From Polytrichum commune (taxonomy: Eukaryota > Streptophyta > Polytrichopsida > Polytrichales > Polytrichaceae): 64,000 nucleotides of DNA. Positions 11,034-22,392 of this stretch are shown one piece after another. Each line of letters opens with the position of its first letter. Position 1 is the first letter of the stretch. The DNA lies in assembly GCA_950295325.1 (NCBI GenBank), contig OX485805.1:48386758-48450757 (forward strand). Reading direction: 5' to 3'. The notes under the pieces were generated by a model, which saw nothing but the letters and a program-made list of their open reading frames with translations, was not told the origin of the DNA and did not search any database. A program made the position numbers and the translations under genes.

Positions 11034-12078
11034 CAATGAACGGGTAGTGCCGGCAGTTAGTTACGAGCTAGCCGGTTGATTTTGAGAATTTCCGAATGCA
11101 ATTGGAAAGTTTAGCAAGGGGTTCCGGAAGAAAATGAAGGTTTACGGAAATGAGCCGCTTAGAAAAATAAAATGCCGGCATTTCGGCAAGCTGCCCTAGA
11201 GTATCCACGGCAAATTGCCGATTGAGAAATTATTTTCACGGCGGGTAGCCGACCAAATATATATATTTTAGGTAAGGTTTTCAATACTATGCATAGTTGG
11301 AGACTATGCCTTGTTGGCTTGTGGTTTAGGCCCTTTAGGGTTAGAGTGGCTTGTGGTTTAGGGCTCCCTTGCTTCCCGAAACCATCTTTGACTCCGTAGT
11401 AGTGGAGGTTCCATTTTCGTTGTCGGTTTCACAAACAAGCACCCTGGACCCTAAATTTGTTGTTACTTCTGTGAGAGAGTCGTTGTGTCGTCGTAGTACC
11501 TGCAAGCTTGTAAGTACCGTTTTTTGTATGCTAATCCTTCTTCTTATTTGAATTCTCCTAATACAGTGAGTATGAGTGATGTGCCTTGTTCGTTTGGGGC
11601 AATTGATACTAACGGCAATGGTACGCAAATCTCGTGACTTTTCAATACTAACTAGCCTCCGAATAATACTTGGACCCTTTTGTGGTGCTTGTATTTTTCG
11701 AAGTCTAAATCCTTAGCCCTAATATGGTAGGGGCTTTGCCAGGTTCAAATCCTGCTAAGGATACTATTTTAGATGACAATAAATGGAGAGTGAATGCCCA
11801 CATTGAATTAATCCACATTAATTCAAAAAAAATTGAATAAATGATCATGACACATCCACCACCAAAATATAAAACCGGCCACACTTTAGACCTTCCGGAA
11901 ATTGCATAAATGAAAAAAAAATTGCCGGCTAATTACCTAAACACATTAGGAAATGGGGGCTATCAACCGATAAATTTTGCACTCTTTAGGCCACTTCCGG
12001 ATAAAATTTGTAAAATCCGAGCCACCTCCAGAAACCTCGGCAATTAGCCGGTTTCTCTACAGAACTCCCCGGACTGTG
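11034..12078. mobile_element. Non-autonomous hAT element, 1,045 bp, with 8-bp TSD
   Basis: An exact 8-bp duplication GTCCACTT flanks the element at 11026-11033 and 12079-12086. The left end CAATGAACGGGTAG and the right end (read inward) CACAGTCCGGGGAG form an imperfect TIR of hAT type. The left subterminal words CCGGCAGTTAGTTA and AGCCGGTTGA recur in the short MITEs at 21757, 43208 and 48561, so all belong to one family. The interior has no transposase. It holds several CCGGCA/TGCCGG words on both strands and a tRNA-like piece at 11710-11761. Confidence 0.85.
11710..11761 (+). other. tRNA-like remnant lacking an anticodon arm
   Basis: TCCTTAG at the 5' end is perfectly complementary to CTAAGGA at the 3' end (7 bp, like an acceptor stem). 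Between them are a D-arm-like ATATGGTAGGGGC and a T-arm-like B box GGTTCAAATCC at 11742-11752. At 52 nt there is no room for an anticodon arm. It could be a deleted tRNA captured by the hAT element, or chance. Confidence 0.3.
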
Positions 12079-12159
12079 GTCCACTTTACCATGCTTACAT
12101 TGCGAAATATATGATATTCCTACTACTAACCGTATTCTTATAATATTATCATGACATGT

Positions 12160-12206
12160 CTCAAGCTTGCTTCGCATGCAAGAAGTGCTGGGTTTAATAC
12201 CCAACT
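12160..12206 (+). pseudogene. tRNA-Ala(CGC)-derived fragment
   Basis: CTTGC-TTCGCAT-GCAAG (12166-12182) is a 5-bp anticodon stem with a 7-nt loop reading CGC, as in plant tRNA-Ala. Six bases later TGGG-TTTAATA-CCCA (12189-12203) forms a T arm. No D arm or acceptor stem is left, so it is a pseudogene or the head of an old SINE. It sits 74 bp right of the hAT target duplication. Confidence 0.65.
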
Positions 12207-12512
12207 TTTCCATCAAAGAAGTTATTTTTCTTTCTTCTAAAGGATAATGATAAAATAGTCCCCTGTGTTTCAGACAACACCCAGATCGATGCCCCGTGTC
12301 TTCATAACGTCCTTCTTATTTTCTAAGGTCAGGTTATTGCAATGTCTCAAAAATCACATTGGATTGAATTTCAGGCATCAACACCCGGGGTATCTTATCA
12401 ACCCACTATTCTAGCAGCTCACACGAGATACACCCACGATACTGGGGCAATCATAAAACACGTAACATCTCATCCTTTCTTTGGCAATGCCTCGAACAAG
12501 GTCTCCCTGTTG

Positions 12513-12630
12513 GTGAATGGCGGGTCAAGGTACAATTACCGGAACATTGTTCCTTGTGTACTTAGGGCCAGGTGAATGGAGGGCCAAGGTACAATTACCG
12601 GAACATTGTTCCTTGTGTACTTAGACGCAC
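12513..12630 (+). repeat. Recent 59-bp tandem duplication
   Basis: Two units start with GTGAATGG at 12513 and 12572. They share CAAGGTACAATTACCGG and CATTGTTCCTTGTG words and differ at only a few bases, so the event is young. Confidence 0.9.
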
Positions 12631-13735
12631 AGAACACGGAACACGGTTCACGCACGAGACTGAGAGCCTGTGACCATTACACTTCAAACACTCTTGTTGG
12701 TGGAGAAGGCGGAGCCTGTCCAAGTTCACTTCACACTACGCTTGAGGGACCAACGGAGTATGTGAATGCAAGATGGTTGTAAAGTTTACATGGCTTCTTA
12801 CATGATGGCATCAAATGGATCATGTTTCATGGTGACTTGGACTATTTTCAAAAACCACCTCTTGGAAGTAGGCCTAACACAAAATCGGGAAACCATGGCA
12901 CTCCAAACATTCACAACCGTTGATTTATTCTATTTTATCATGTGTGAAGACCCACATGAATAGAAAATTATTGAAATAGCATTTGATTGAGGTCACATAT
13001 GGCTTCACATTACACTTGAGAATCCGTGACCACACTACATGATTTTGGAGGTGTGTTGGGATGGCCTTTGGACATTTTCTTTTAGGCTCTCACAATTTCA
13101 CGGTCATGGCTCTTGGCTCGTGTGTGAAGTGGCCCTTAGTATGTCATAGAAACACACAACCACACTTTTTATGATTGCCCCAATGTAAGGTTGAAATACC
13201 ATAACATGTTAACCACCCTCTAAACCACCGCCGTCATAATGGTGAGCTGTCATTTCTAAAATCAATCATGGCTCGGCGGCAATTTCAATGCGTGTACACT
13301 TAGTGTAGCCAATGGGAGTCAAGTGTTAATGTACTCATGAGGTAACCGATTTAGGCAATGATATGTATGGAAATGCGGATTATCGTGTTCACTGTAGGAA
13401 GAATCTAATGAACGAGTAGGGGTTTGGACAACTTTCCACTTTGAAAAATTGTAACATTTTTTGTATAGGGCAAAATAATATGAAACAACTTGCATTCTTC
13501 ATGAATCCTTCTCGTCTATCTTGAAAAATTATCTCATGATTGTCAAACCAGATCTTCAATGCAAACCGCCTTATTTTCACGGGATATGGTATTTCTACCT
13601 TACATAGAATGTGGCTCTTGTTTGGTCATCTATGGCAAGCATTTGGCTGACTTAAGTATGCAACACATGGGGATCAACTCTCTATGGAACCAGGGACGAT
13701 CTTCCATCATTCACCAATGTCGAGAGAGGTCACCG
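12631..13735. other. Intergenic; short minus-strand coding remnant near 13395-13565
   Basis: No gene is supported. The minus strand at 13395-13565 encodes IWFDNHEIIFQD then GFMKNAS, which resembles EWLENCAIFFRD then GMMRNAS on the plus strand at 15805-15905. The two are probably fragments of one unrecognised transposon protein. Confidence 0.35.
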
Positions 13736-13960
13736 GGATGTGACGACACACTATCCAGTGTCCGATCGTACCCCATGGAACATCTTGAGGTATTTGCTAG
13801 CTTGGAATCTGTGGTGTCAAAAGACTGGCCGAGGTCGGTTCGTTGAGAGAAGTGGCGGCCGGCTGATCGAGAATAGCAGGGATGTGGGCATCAGCAAGGT
13901 GGCGCGAGTCGTCATGCAAGGATGGACTGTGGAAAGCTGAGTTGGGTCCTTGAGTCGGTG
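13736..13960 (+). pseudogene. LINE-like fragment (post-zf-RVT segment)
   Basis: The frame reads TPWNILRYLLAWNLWCQK, which parallels TPWDILRAQLLWTIWC in the minus-strand LINE relic near 35170. This segment follows the zf-RVT finger in that LINE family. The fragment is short, without start or end, and loses similarity after about 30 residues. Confidence 0.35.
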
Positions 13961-15624
13961 TTGACGGCCTTATATATGGTGTCCTGGACATGTGTCTCAT
14001 CATCAAAGGAATGTTGCCGTGGAAGAGTTTGGGCGATCTGATCCGAGAAGAAATCAATGTGGGATATAAAATCATTCCACCAATATCAAAAGAATATAAC
14101 AACCGGATCTACACAACTAGAAGTGCATTGTGATGGCTGTAGGATATTTTCCTCACAGATCTGATCTTCAAGCACATCTTAGCACATGGACATTAACTTA
14201 CTTGCAAAGACGCAAGATTCATACAATGACTCTTGTCAATTGAAGTTCATCAAGGTTTGGGACACCAATTGAACAGAGTTCAACACTTTCCGCTCCGTTC
14301 AAAAACACATGCATGGCTCATATGGTGTTTCCACTTCACCTCTCATTTCAGATTGATGGAGCAGAGGCCCAGCTCCAATTTCGAATACCCTCAGCAAAAT
14401 CACTGCCAAATTCTTCAACAAATAACTCAAGGACAGGCTCATGCGGCACATTTGACATCTTTGGAATCAGATGATGAGGAACAGGTTGCCCTACTCATCG
14501 TGCTCTGATCAAATCATTGCCTGGAGGTCTTCATCCTGGTTTTCCCTTAATCTTGCTCCCATCTATTCACTCAAACAATATGGGCTATAATTGCCCAGCA
14601 CAATTTGGGTGAGTTTCCATGTATGCCAGTCGCCCACTACACTCTATTGGGAGTAAGACTTGAAATGTAGATGAAATATGGTGGGGTAGTCTTTAATTGT
14701 GTCAACCAACTAGTGTTATTGTAAGTATTTATTGAATGCATGGAAGTCTAGTGGCCCATGGTCACAACCCTCCATAATCCAGTATGCAACTAGATTACGG
14801 TTTCTTGGTAGCTTTTGTTATTTTCATGAGAACACATTTAACCCATTATCATCTAAAATCTAAATGGGGAGCGACATACATGAAAACTCACCCTTAAAGT
14901 CTTGATGCTCAATTGCATTTTTGAGGGCATAGTAGAGTTATCTGTAAGTCTTGGGATCAAACTCTAGGTGCATCGGTTAAAGATGAGTTTGAAAAAGTAT
15001 TTGTGAAGTTGCCTAACAAGTTTTCTTATGGCTAAAATTGACATACTCAAAGAGTGGTGTTGGGGTATCCATTAAGGGAGGATTGGACTCAAAAGGTTGC
15101 TGCCTTTATAATAACCAAAAAATAAGATTCTTAATATCCCAAGCCCTGTAGTACAAGGGCGTACCCACGAGCTCACATGGCACATAAGGTGTCACATGGT
15201 TTTGGACCATGGGTCCGAGCCAATGAAGTCGTGCTTAGCGTCCTCAACCTTGCCAATGTGACTCCAGAAGTACATAGTGGAGGTCATGGCAACATCACAA
15301 GTACTAGAGGATTACACTGTGACAAGTCCACACCTTAACGTGTCAATAGTTTAGTGGTTCCGGTTTCTAGTACCTTTGAACTGAACCTCATTTTCATTTG
15401 AGTTTTGAAGACAAAATATTAGAGAAAATCCTTTTTTGGGACAAAACTCGTGGGCATCTTTTGAGTTCATTCCTCCCCTAATGAATGAGAAGATTCCTAT
15501 CTTGTCATACAAAGGTAGATGGGACTTAAATGGTTACATTCTCCAACTAACCCAATTCTCCAAGGATATGAAACGCGTCATTAATATGAGATGGTTAGCA
15601 AATCCAATTCAAGGCCATAGCCAA
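13961..15624. other. Intergenic, no gene seen
   Basis: Mixed sequence with short frames only. The frame at 14233-14508 (Gln/His-rich C-terminus) has no recognised motif and is not called. Confidence 0.35.
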
Positions 15625-15765
15625 TTCCTTGTAATTGTCGGAGCTCACATGAATATATTACTATTCAACATCAAAGTGGAGATTCTTGTGCTCATTGAAT
15701 GGTCATGTAGCCCCCCCCCCCCAAATTAAGTTGATTATTGAGCTTAGAGTGCATATCATATATAT
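15625..15765 (+). repeat. Dispersed repeat D, copy 1, with a run of C
   Basis: Similar to 50300-50450: both have GGAGCTC, ATGAATAT, GAGATTCTTGTGCTCATT or its variant, AATGGTCAT, then a run of 9-14 C, then AAATTAAGTT or AAATTATGTT. The C run sits at the same place in both copies, so it belongs to the element. Confidence 0.65.
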
Positions 15766-16548
15766 TAAGGCAAATATATGGAGAACGGTGAAAATAAGCA
15801 GAGTCGAGCAGAAAGAGTGGCTTGAAAATTGTGCAATATTTTTCAGAGATGGAGTAGAGGGGATGATGAGGAATGCAAGTTTGTTTTGTAATTTTATTCC
15901 TTGTAAATAATTAATCACAAATTCTTAAAGAGGCAAGTAAGTCAACCCCCCTATTTGTACACTAGAGCTTGGGGGGCACACTTCCAATATTTCCAAAAGG
16001 GGTGGAATATAACATAGGCTGGCAATTTTTTTTCAAAAGGAAAAATTCTAATTTTTATAATTTCCATCATCCAAGAGAATCTCCATACAAAGAGGCAGAA
16101 ATAACCTTGTCATCAAGGGTACATCCATAGTTCCACATAAAATGTAGCATATTTTCATCCATTTCCACTAAACCTACTGTAGGAAAAAATTGCGATATGT
16201 TACACACGCTACACAAAAACACACACTACATTGAAAACAATGTAACTTAATATTGTGGCAGTTGTAAAATGCTATATTACATACAACTAAAATATGGGGT
16301 TGGAATCGACACTATGTTACTCTTACTCCAAATATAGTAATCATCTTGAAGGAATGAATTGCAAACTAAATTATAAATCATGTCATTTGCTAATTCCCAC
16401 CTAGTAAACTCCCGGGAGATGAAGGATAGAAGAGTTAACAAAGAAGTGATAGTTGAGGTGGACTTAACGAGGTGGGTCGAGAATGAAACATTTTTCATTT
16501 CGTATCATGTAGGACTCCACGCAGGGTTTGTTCATCCCTTCAAACTTC
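15766..16548. other. Intergenic; coding remnant at 15805-15905
   Basis: The plus strand at 15805-15905 (EWLENCAIFFRD, GMMRNAS) matches the minus-strand remnant at 13395-13565. The remainder is AT-rich with no gene seen. Confidence 0.3.
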
Positions 16549-16677
16549 TTTGGTCACGTAGGCCCTCAAGCTCTAGTGTAAAAGTGAGGTGGGAGGATCT
16601 CCGCAATAAGAGGATTTTGTATTGTTGGTCACGGGCCCTCAGACTCCAGTGTAAAGTGTCCCGTAAATGTGGCCCGA
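16549..16677 (+). repeat. Short direct duplication, period ~76 bp
   Basis: TTGGTCACG then GGCCCTCA then AGTGTAAA recur from 16549 and from 16625. The block leads directly into the first octanoyltransferase fragment. Confidence 0.6.
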
Positions 16678-16956
16678 GGCAGGATGGTGAAGGAGACCGG
16701 TGTATGAGTTCAGGATCGTAAAATTGGGGCTATCAGGGTGAAGGTGTCGTCCGGGAGCGTCACTTCGCATGGGTTAGCATTCAATGTGGACCCTGACCTA
16801 GGGATTTACAACCACATTGTACCATGCGGGATTGCAGACAAGGAGGTGACGTCTTTGAGTAGAGAGGTGGTTCCAACCATTCCAGATATGGATATGGTCA
16901 CTGAGGAGCTCATTCAAGCATTTGCAGATCAATTCGGGCTCGAAGCAATCGAGTAA
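16678..16956 (+). pseudogene. LIP2: Octanoyltransferase (LipB/LIP2) 3' fragment, copy 1
   Basis: The translation reads ETGV-stop-VQDRKIGAI, then SHGLAFNVDPDL, then HIVPCGIADKEVTSL, ending FADQFGLEAIE and a TAA. In octanoyltransferases this is the KIAAIGV strand, the THGLALNV strand and the PCGI loop with its conserved cysteine, which is the acyl-transfer residue; here it is present. Intact enzymes move octanoyl groups from acyl carrier protein to lipoyl domains in plastids or mitochondria. This copy lacks the N-terminal two thirds and has an in-frame TGA where the second copy keeps TGG, so it is a pseudogene unless it is the last exon of a wider gene. Confidence 0.75.
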
Positions 16957-17007
16957 CTGGAATCTCCTAGTTGAGATTTATCTGAACTTCATGGGGTTCA
17001 GGCCCGA

Positions 17008-17372
17008 GGCAGGTTGGTGAAAGAGACCGGTGTATGGGTTCAGGATCGTAAAATTTGGGCTATCGGGGTCAAGGAGTGAGAGGAAGATCATCAGCTTATG
17101 TGACTTCCTTCTCTAAGGTTGGGTGGAGAGTCTTTGTCACAATTCTCTTTCTCTCTAGTTCTAGCATAGTATTAGAGGGTTTAGCATTCAACTCGGACCC
17201 TGACCTGGTCTTTGTACAAGCACATTGTGCTGCGAGAGATTGCGGACAAGGAGGTGACATCCTGAGTAGAGAGGTGGTTCAAGCCGTTCCGGATGTGGAG
17301 GTGGTCACTGAGGAGCTGATGCAAGCATTTGCAGATTAATTCGGGTTCGAATCAATTGATGAATTGGAATCC
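17008..17372 (+). pseudogene. LIP2: Octanoyltransferase (LipB/LIP2) 3' fragment, copy 2
   Basis: A second copy of the same segment starts 330 bp after the first with the same words (GGCCCGAGGCAGG, GAGACCGGTGTATG, GGATCGTAAAATT). It reads ETGVWVQDRKIWAIGVKE then stop. A ~90-bp insertion follows, then GLAFNSDPDL in another frame, and a degraded PCGI region (the cysteine loop is lost by frameshift), ending LSREVVQAVPDV, TEELMQAFAD and a stop. It is more damaged than copy 1 in the core but keeps the tryptophan codon that copy 1 lost. The two are an old tandem duplication. Confidence 0.75.
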
Positions 17373-19498
17373 CTTAATTAAGAGTGGGATGGAGACCTAC
17401 TAATTCAAGGGCCACCTTAGAATTATTTCTTGATCTTTCATCAGCGTGGATGGTGTTGGAGAATATGATAGTTCATTACTGGCGTTGGGATTTGGGTTCC
17501 GTTCCAATTCCATATCAAAGGAGTGGATTTAAACACAACTTTCGGGAGTTGTGCCATCTTTGGGCAGCTTAAAAAGTGGGCAAGCGGAGCTCAATCAGAT
17601 TCAGGTAGCAGTAGGGTGAGAATTTATTGATCATCCCTATTTGGAATGAATTTAATCTTGCACTATTGACGAAGGCGGACCTCTACATTCGAGGAGATAT
17701 CCATTGGTAAGACGTTTCGAACCGTGATGTCTTCCGTTCTCATGATTCATTGGTACATGTAAAGTTTAGTTCTCAGAGTGTGTAGTCAGATGACCTGTAC
17801 TAAATATCCATACTTGGGCAACAAGGAAGGAACTCTTGATTCGAGTGTTGGCTGGCTGAAGTACTTGATTTGAGTATTAGCATGTGATCAAATCACCTAG
17901 CGAGAGGATTCCTCATGCAGGGCCAAGTAATGAAGTGAGATCTAACTTTGAAACAATTTTGACAAATATATAATACTTCTGGACAATTCATGCGGGAATC
18001 TGTCATGCGGGAAGCCTATCCAATCCTCTTGCATACTACCAGTGGCACCGGATAGTGATACGTCCATTGAGTTTCCAGGCAATTCTTAATCTGGCTGGAA
18101 TGAAGGTCCACTGAATGTATTTTAACTTCACGCTCTTGAAAGGGTCGGTGACAACGTACTGCATTACATGTCGATCTCTGCTTGGACATCAGGTTGAAAA
18201 TGTGTTGTTGAGTTGCAGGCACACATTTACAACCTGAATTTAGAGAAGACTGACAAGCATTGAATGCTGCCGTGTTTTAAATTGACCAATATCATCACAA
18301 ATAAGATCTAAAATTTGGTTACCAAATTTTGCTGCAATGGCCTAGAATGTTAAGCGAAGAGGCGTGTAGGTTCTCGGGTTCCTTCGCTTTTTATTCAACC
18401 AGCAGGGTATATTTTGTTGTCAACAGACACCTGTTTCAGCGATTCATCGGGTTTCAACAAAGACACAACTTGCAACAAATGCTTTACGTAACGGAAATAA
18501 GCGGAAGGATTAATCAATCTCTTCTGCATGGCACTGGAATGACTGCGAGGGTGCAACTTGTACTAAGGGTACGTGAAGTTTAACCACATTCTTGTCCTTT
18601 TTCTGCGAGGACACATTATGTTCACTAAGTCTTATCCAGGAGCGAAACACCACTGCTTTGCAACTTGTAATGCATTCACTTCCACTCCTGGGTTTAGTAA
18701 CCCTTGGGGATTATGGACTTTATAAAATCACTTCAGGATTACAAGTGACAATTGTAAAAGGTGCAGCTGGCTTGAAGTAATGCAAGTGATGTCACACGGT
18801 TGAGAGTCCACTCCTGAAGCTTTTCTGATAGTATGTTGCAAAAATGACAGAAAACATGGCACCTCCCTTTATACCTCCCTTCACACGGTGGAGGTTTCCC
18901 TGGCGACTAAACGAACTCAAACCCCAAGATTGTGAAGCTTGATGTCGTTGAGCCTGTATGACTATTCACTTAACACTGACATAGGACTGCCTGGAAATCA
19001 ATATACTGATACTGGTGACCTTGTTGCACTGCAGTCAGGTCTCAGGCAGAGAGGAGCGCTATAATGAGACTTGTTTTGTCGATCCCAATTCTCCTGAAAA
19101 TTCTCTCGTGTGCGCGTCCTTGTAGTTCACTTTTGAGCAAGTAGCTTGAGGAATTTATCTATTTTATCAGGATTGGCAGGGATCTTGCTATTGTCAAGGG
19201 AGATCCATCTCCAGATTCTAAGGAGTGGATGCACAGCCCTCATATTTGTAAATTTTCATCCTGAAAGCTTAAAGCTTACATTCACAGAACTGTGCAGCAC
19301 AATTGGCTGTTTGTGGACAGTTTCAGGATATCAACAGGAAATTCTGGCAATTTGGTATCCAGGGTCATCTGCAATGCCTGTGGAACACAAAAGCATATGA
19401 AATACCAATCCGTGCTGTGTACAATGACAACGAAATATATGTATTATGTCACCTTAAGTTTGTTCTCTATTCAACTTTGTCTCATGACTTGGAATTTG
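17373..19498. other. Intergenic, no gene seen
   Basis: Only short frames of unknown type. Upstream exons of the 19499 frame could lie here but none can be supported. Confidence 0.3.
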
Positions 19499-20347
19499 AT
19501 GGAGATGACCCACCTGGTCGAGGAGGACATCGTTCACTTCAACCATGACCTTCTCCGGAGCATTGGGGTGGACAACGTGAAGGATAGTCTGCTCATCCTG
19601 ACTCAGAAGAGGAAGCACCTCCAACGCACCAAATGCCGCACCAAGGAGGTGCGCCAAATCTCTGCGGAAGCGCAGTCTGCTATCATGGAGAGGGTTAAGC
19701 AAGTGGGGTTAGACGAGACGAAGCTCCTGTTATGGACGAAGCAGGCGTGGCCGCTGTGTCACCGCAGCCGTCTCGTCGAGCGCGGCTTCTTGCTGGCCGA
19801 CGCGCCGGCGCAAGGGCTGGACGACTTGTCCGACACGCACCGGACGGCCAGCGGGATGCAGTTCCTATCGGACGCCAAAACTATGCTGTGGGCGTCACTG
19901 TTTGGCGATGTCGCCACCAACGTGCGCCTAGAACGCGTCGAGCGGGAGCTCCTGGTCATTACGGTGCCTGGGAGGAAGGCGCACGCCTTCAATTTCTTCC
20001 AGGCCGCCACCGAGGTGGGCGCCCTGGGAACATGGCGAGACCCCGACAGCGTGAGCGATGATGCCGACGTGCCCAACATGTTGTTGCAGGTTGAGTATGG
20101 CGAGTTGGCTTCCGAGGCTGTGGGCGACACCATCATGGTCTGCATCCACATCATCAACCTGCTGCAGGTGAACGAGCGGCTCTTGTATGCCCGATCCTCC
20201 CACGTCGACCAGAGCACCCTCCTCACCGAACTCTACTTCGAGAAACATGAGCTGCAGCTGTCCAAGCGGATGCAGGAGGCGGCTGTCTCCATCTCCCAAG
20301 CGCCTCAAATCATCGCACCTGCACCCACGACATCCCTGGACTCTTGA
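19499..20347 (+). CDS. Hypothetical protein, 282 aa, GC-rich; possible SAM-like N-terminus
   Basis: I chose the ATG at 19499 (MEMTHLVEEDIVHF) because GC content and codon regularity rise just there; the frame is open further upstream but looks non-coding. The first ~45 residues end in HDLLRSIGVDNVKDSLLIL, which resembles the last two helices of a SAM domain (DLxxLGVxxVGxRxxIL), a protein or RNA interaction module. A basic patch (QKRKHLQRTKCRTK) follows, then about 200 residues with alternating hydrophobic and charged positions and no recognised motif. No stop or frameshift occurs in 849 bp. The sharp GC contrast with its AT-rich flanks suggests a real exon under selection, or a recently captured or retroposed sequence. 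It may be the last exon of a larger gene. Confidence 0.5.
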   Translation: MEMTHLVEEDIVHFNHDLLRSIGVDNVKDSLLILTQKRKHLQRTKCRTKEVRQISAEAQSAIMERVKQVGLDETKLLLWTKQAWPLCHRSRLVERGFLLADAPAQGLDDLSDTHRTASGMQFLSDAKTMLWASLFGDVATNVRLERVERELLVITVPGRKAHAFNFFQAATEVGALGTWRDPDSVSDDADVPNMLLQVEYGELASEAVGDTIMVCIHIINLLQVNERLLYARSSHVDQSTLLTELYFEKHELQLSKRMQEAAVSISQAPQIIAPAPTTSLDS

Positions 20348-21756
20348 TGAATTCATAATCATGGGTGTCGACTATGTGAGAACTAGCTACTTCCTCACGT
20401 TACTTTGTTTACAAGTGATGCGTACGTGAGTACACATCTTCGCAAATATGTACCTGACGACCACGAGTCATCAGGCTAGTTATTTCTAGCAAATGTTCAT
20501 TGAGCCAGTACTACGTTACTGGTGCATGATCTACAATATATATAGATATATATATCTGTGTGTGTGTGTGTAAATATGTGCGCTTGGACAACGATTGTTG
20601 TCTTCGGCACACGTGAGGATTTTCTGCTCATGTCAGGTGGATTTCTGTCAACTGATTTGAGCAACACACAATCAGGAACAGTCCTATGGAAACCTCCAAG
20701 TGTTCATATATTTTTCTGTTTCGCAATCTGTTCAATTGTGTTCACGCGTCCACATGGCTGCTCATGGATGTTTGTTTTTTTGGTTGAAAGCAGGACAGGA
20801 AGTTCAGGAATTTGAACTTCCAGTCCAAAGTGTAGACAGGATGTCCAAGTGATTGCTGAAATTGTCCAAGGACTGGATACTGTCCGAGTAGCAAGTGCAT
20901 ATGCACGTTACAAACACACACTGATTCGAAGCAAGTTGCATATGATTAATCTCCATAAGTATCATAATTTTACTTGACATGTTGAGTGTCGGTATAACTC
21001 CATTGACAACCTAAAGTCAAAGATGGCATGTCCTTTGTGATGAATTCTGATATTTTGTCCTTGGTGTAAACCAAAGTGGTCCTGGAACGAGTTCAACAAC
21101 CAACTATAGATTTTACAGGGCCTTCAAACGACTTCATGATCCATGGTATAAACATCCCCTAAGTCCATCCAATTACATGTTGTAATTTTTCGGTTTTCTT
21201 TACAAATTTGAGGTATATTCTTCTAAAGTGATCGGTAATTTTCCTAAAAGTCTTGAACTTCAACCAGATATTTCCCAAAATCACTTGTTCATCTGCAATC
21301 CCTGGGGGGTGCACTCCATTGTCAAGTTGAACATCACATGCGAACAAAAAAAAAATCTACATTTTCTAAGTTGCATCACCAACTTGGACAAAACTTTATC
21401 AATTATTTTTTATGAGTAGATATACACTGTATTTATTACACAATGCAATAACATCTTACTTAGGAGTTCAACTTTTTTTAACAAAAGTTTAACATGTTGT
21501 TTGGATTTATAGAACACAAATGACTTTGCTTGGTAGAATATTACATTCTCATTGAAATGGTATCTCTGAATAATAACACATACTAATTAGGATAATCATC
21601 ATAAAAAAAATGAGATTCTTGATCAAATTTGGCAGCAATGCATAATGCCAACCGGTAAATCACAGTAATAGGTGATACCGGTGTAGACGCGACAATTGCA
21701 ATTCACAAAGATGTCATCATGATATTTAAGTTTATGGTGTCATGTAGATTGGGATT
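20348..21756. other. Intergenic; TA/TG microsatellite at 20536-20571
   Basis: A (TA)n tract runs into (TG)n at about 20536-20571. Nothing else recognisable is found before the MITE at 21757. Confidence 0.5.
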
Positions 21757-21980
21757 TCTAGTTTTTGTGAACCGATAGCTAGTTACAGATGAACCGGTTG
21801 AGTTTAAAAGATAACCTGTTGAAATTCAAGACTTAAGAAAAATGACCTATCGATTTAGAGGAATCTATGGAATATATCTCCAACTAATAAAGGAAAACCA
21901 GAAGATGACAGCATGTAACCGGTTGGACTTGGAAATTTAGGATTTTGACCGGTTATGCCCAAAAACCTCCCTGGACATTG
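21757..21980. mobile_element. hAT MITE family, copy (~224 bp)
   Basis: Shares AGTTACAGATGAACCGG, GAGGAATC, CATGTAACCGGTTGGACTT and TTATGCCCAAAAA with copies at 43208 and 48561. The ends were placed by alignment to the 48561 copy. No target duplication is evident, so the ends may be eroded. Confidence 0.65.
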
Positions 21981-22080
21981 AAGCTGATGTCCTGACTAAC
22001 TTCATATAAGCATATTTTCAGGAACATTTTATTAACATCAAAAGCTTGGGCTGAATGTCTTGGTTTGCATGGCGTTCTCG

Positions 22081-22130
22081 TGGCACAAAGATACATGTTT
22101 GTGGTCGCAGGGACTCAATTCAAATCCCCT
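22081..22130 (+). other. Possible SINE head (A and B boxes)
   Basis: TGGCACAAAG (22081-22090) resembles a pol III A box and AATTCAAATCC (22117-22127) a B box, 36 bp apart as in tRNA genes. The T-stem is poor and there is no clear tail. Confidence 0.25.
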
Positions 22131-22392
22131 AGGCGGTTAAACCTAATGCATGGTGTTGGTGACAAATCCTATCGGCTAGAACAACTTTTGACATTGGTTT
22201 CCTTAACTTTTACGCACGAATTTAAATTTACCGCCTACACCCTAGGGTAAAGAGGTGGCCAGACTTGCAGGCCATCCCCTAGCAGTAGAATGCGTTCAAG
22301 ATGACACCACTCCGAGATGCCCAAGGCAAACCCCACATGGAATCTAACACATGTTAGATTGGCTAGAACGGTGTCATTTTGGTGTCATGTAA

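Noticed and set aside
12342-12963. Three adjacent short plus-strand frames
   Set aside because: They span a 59-bp duplication, change frame and show no domain.
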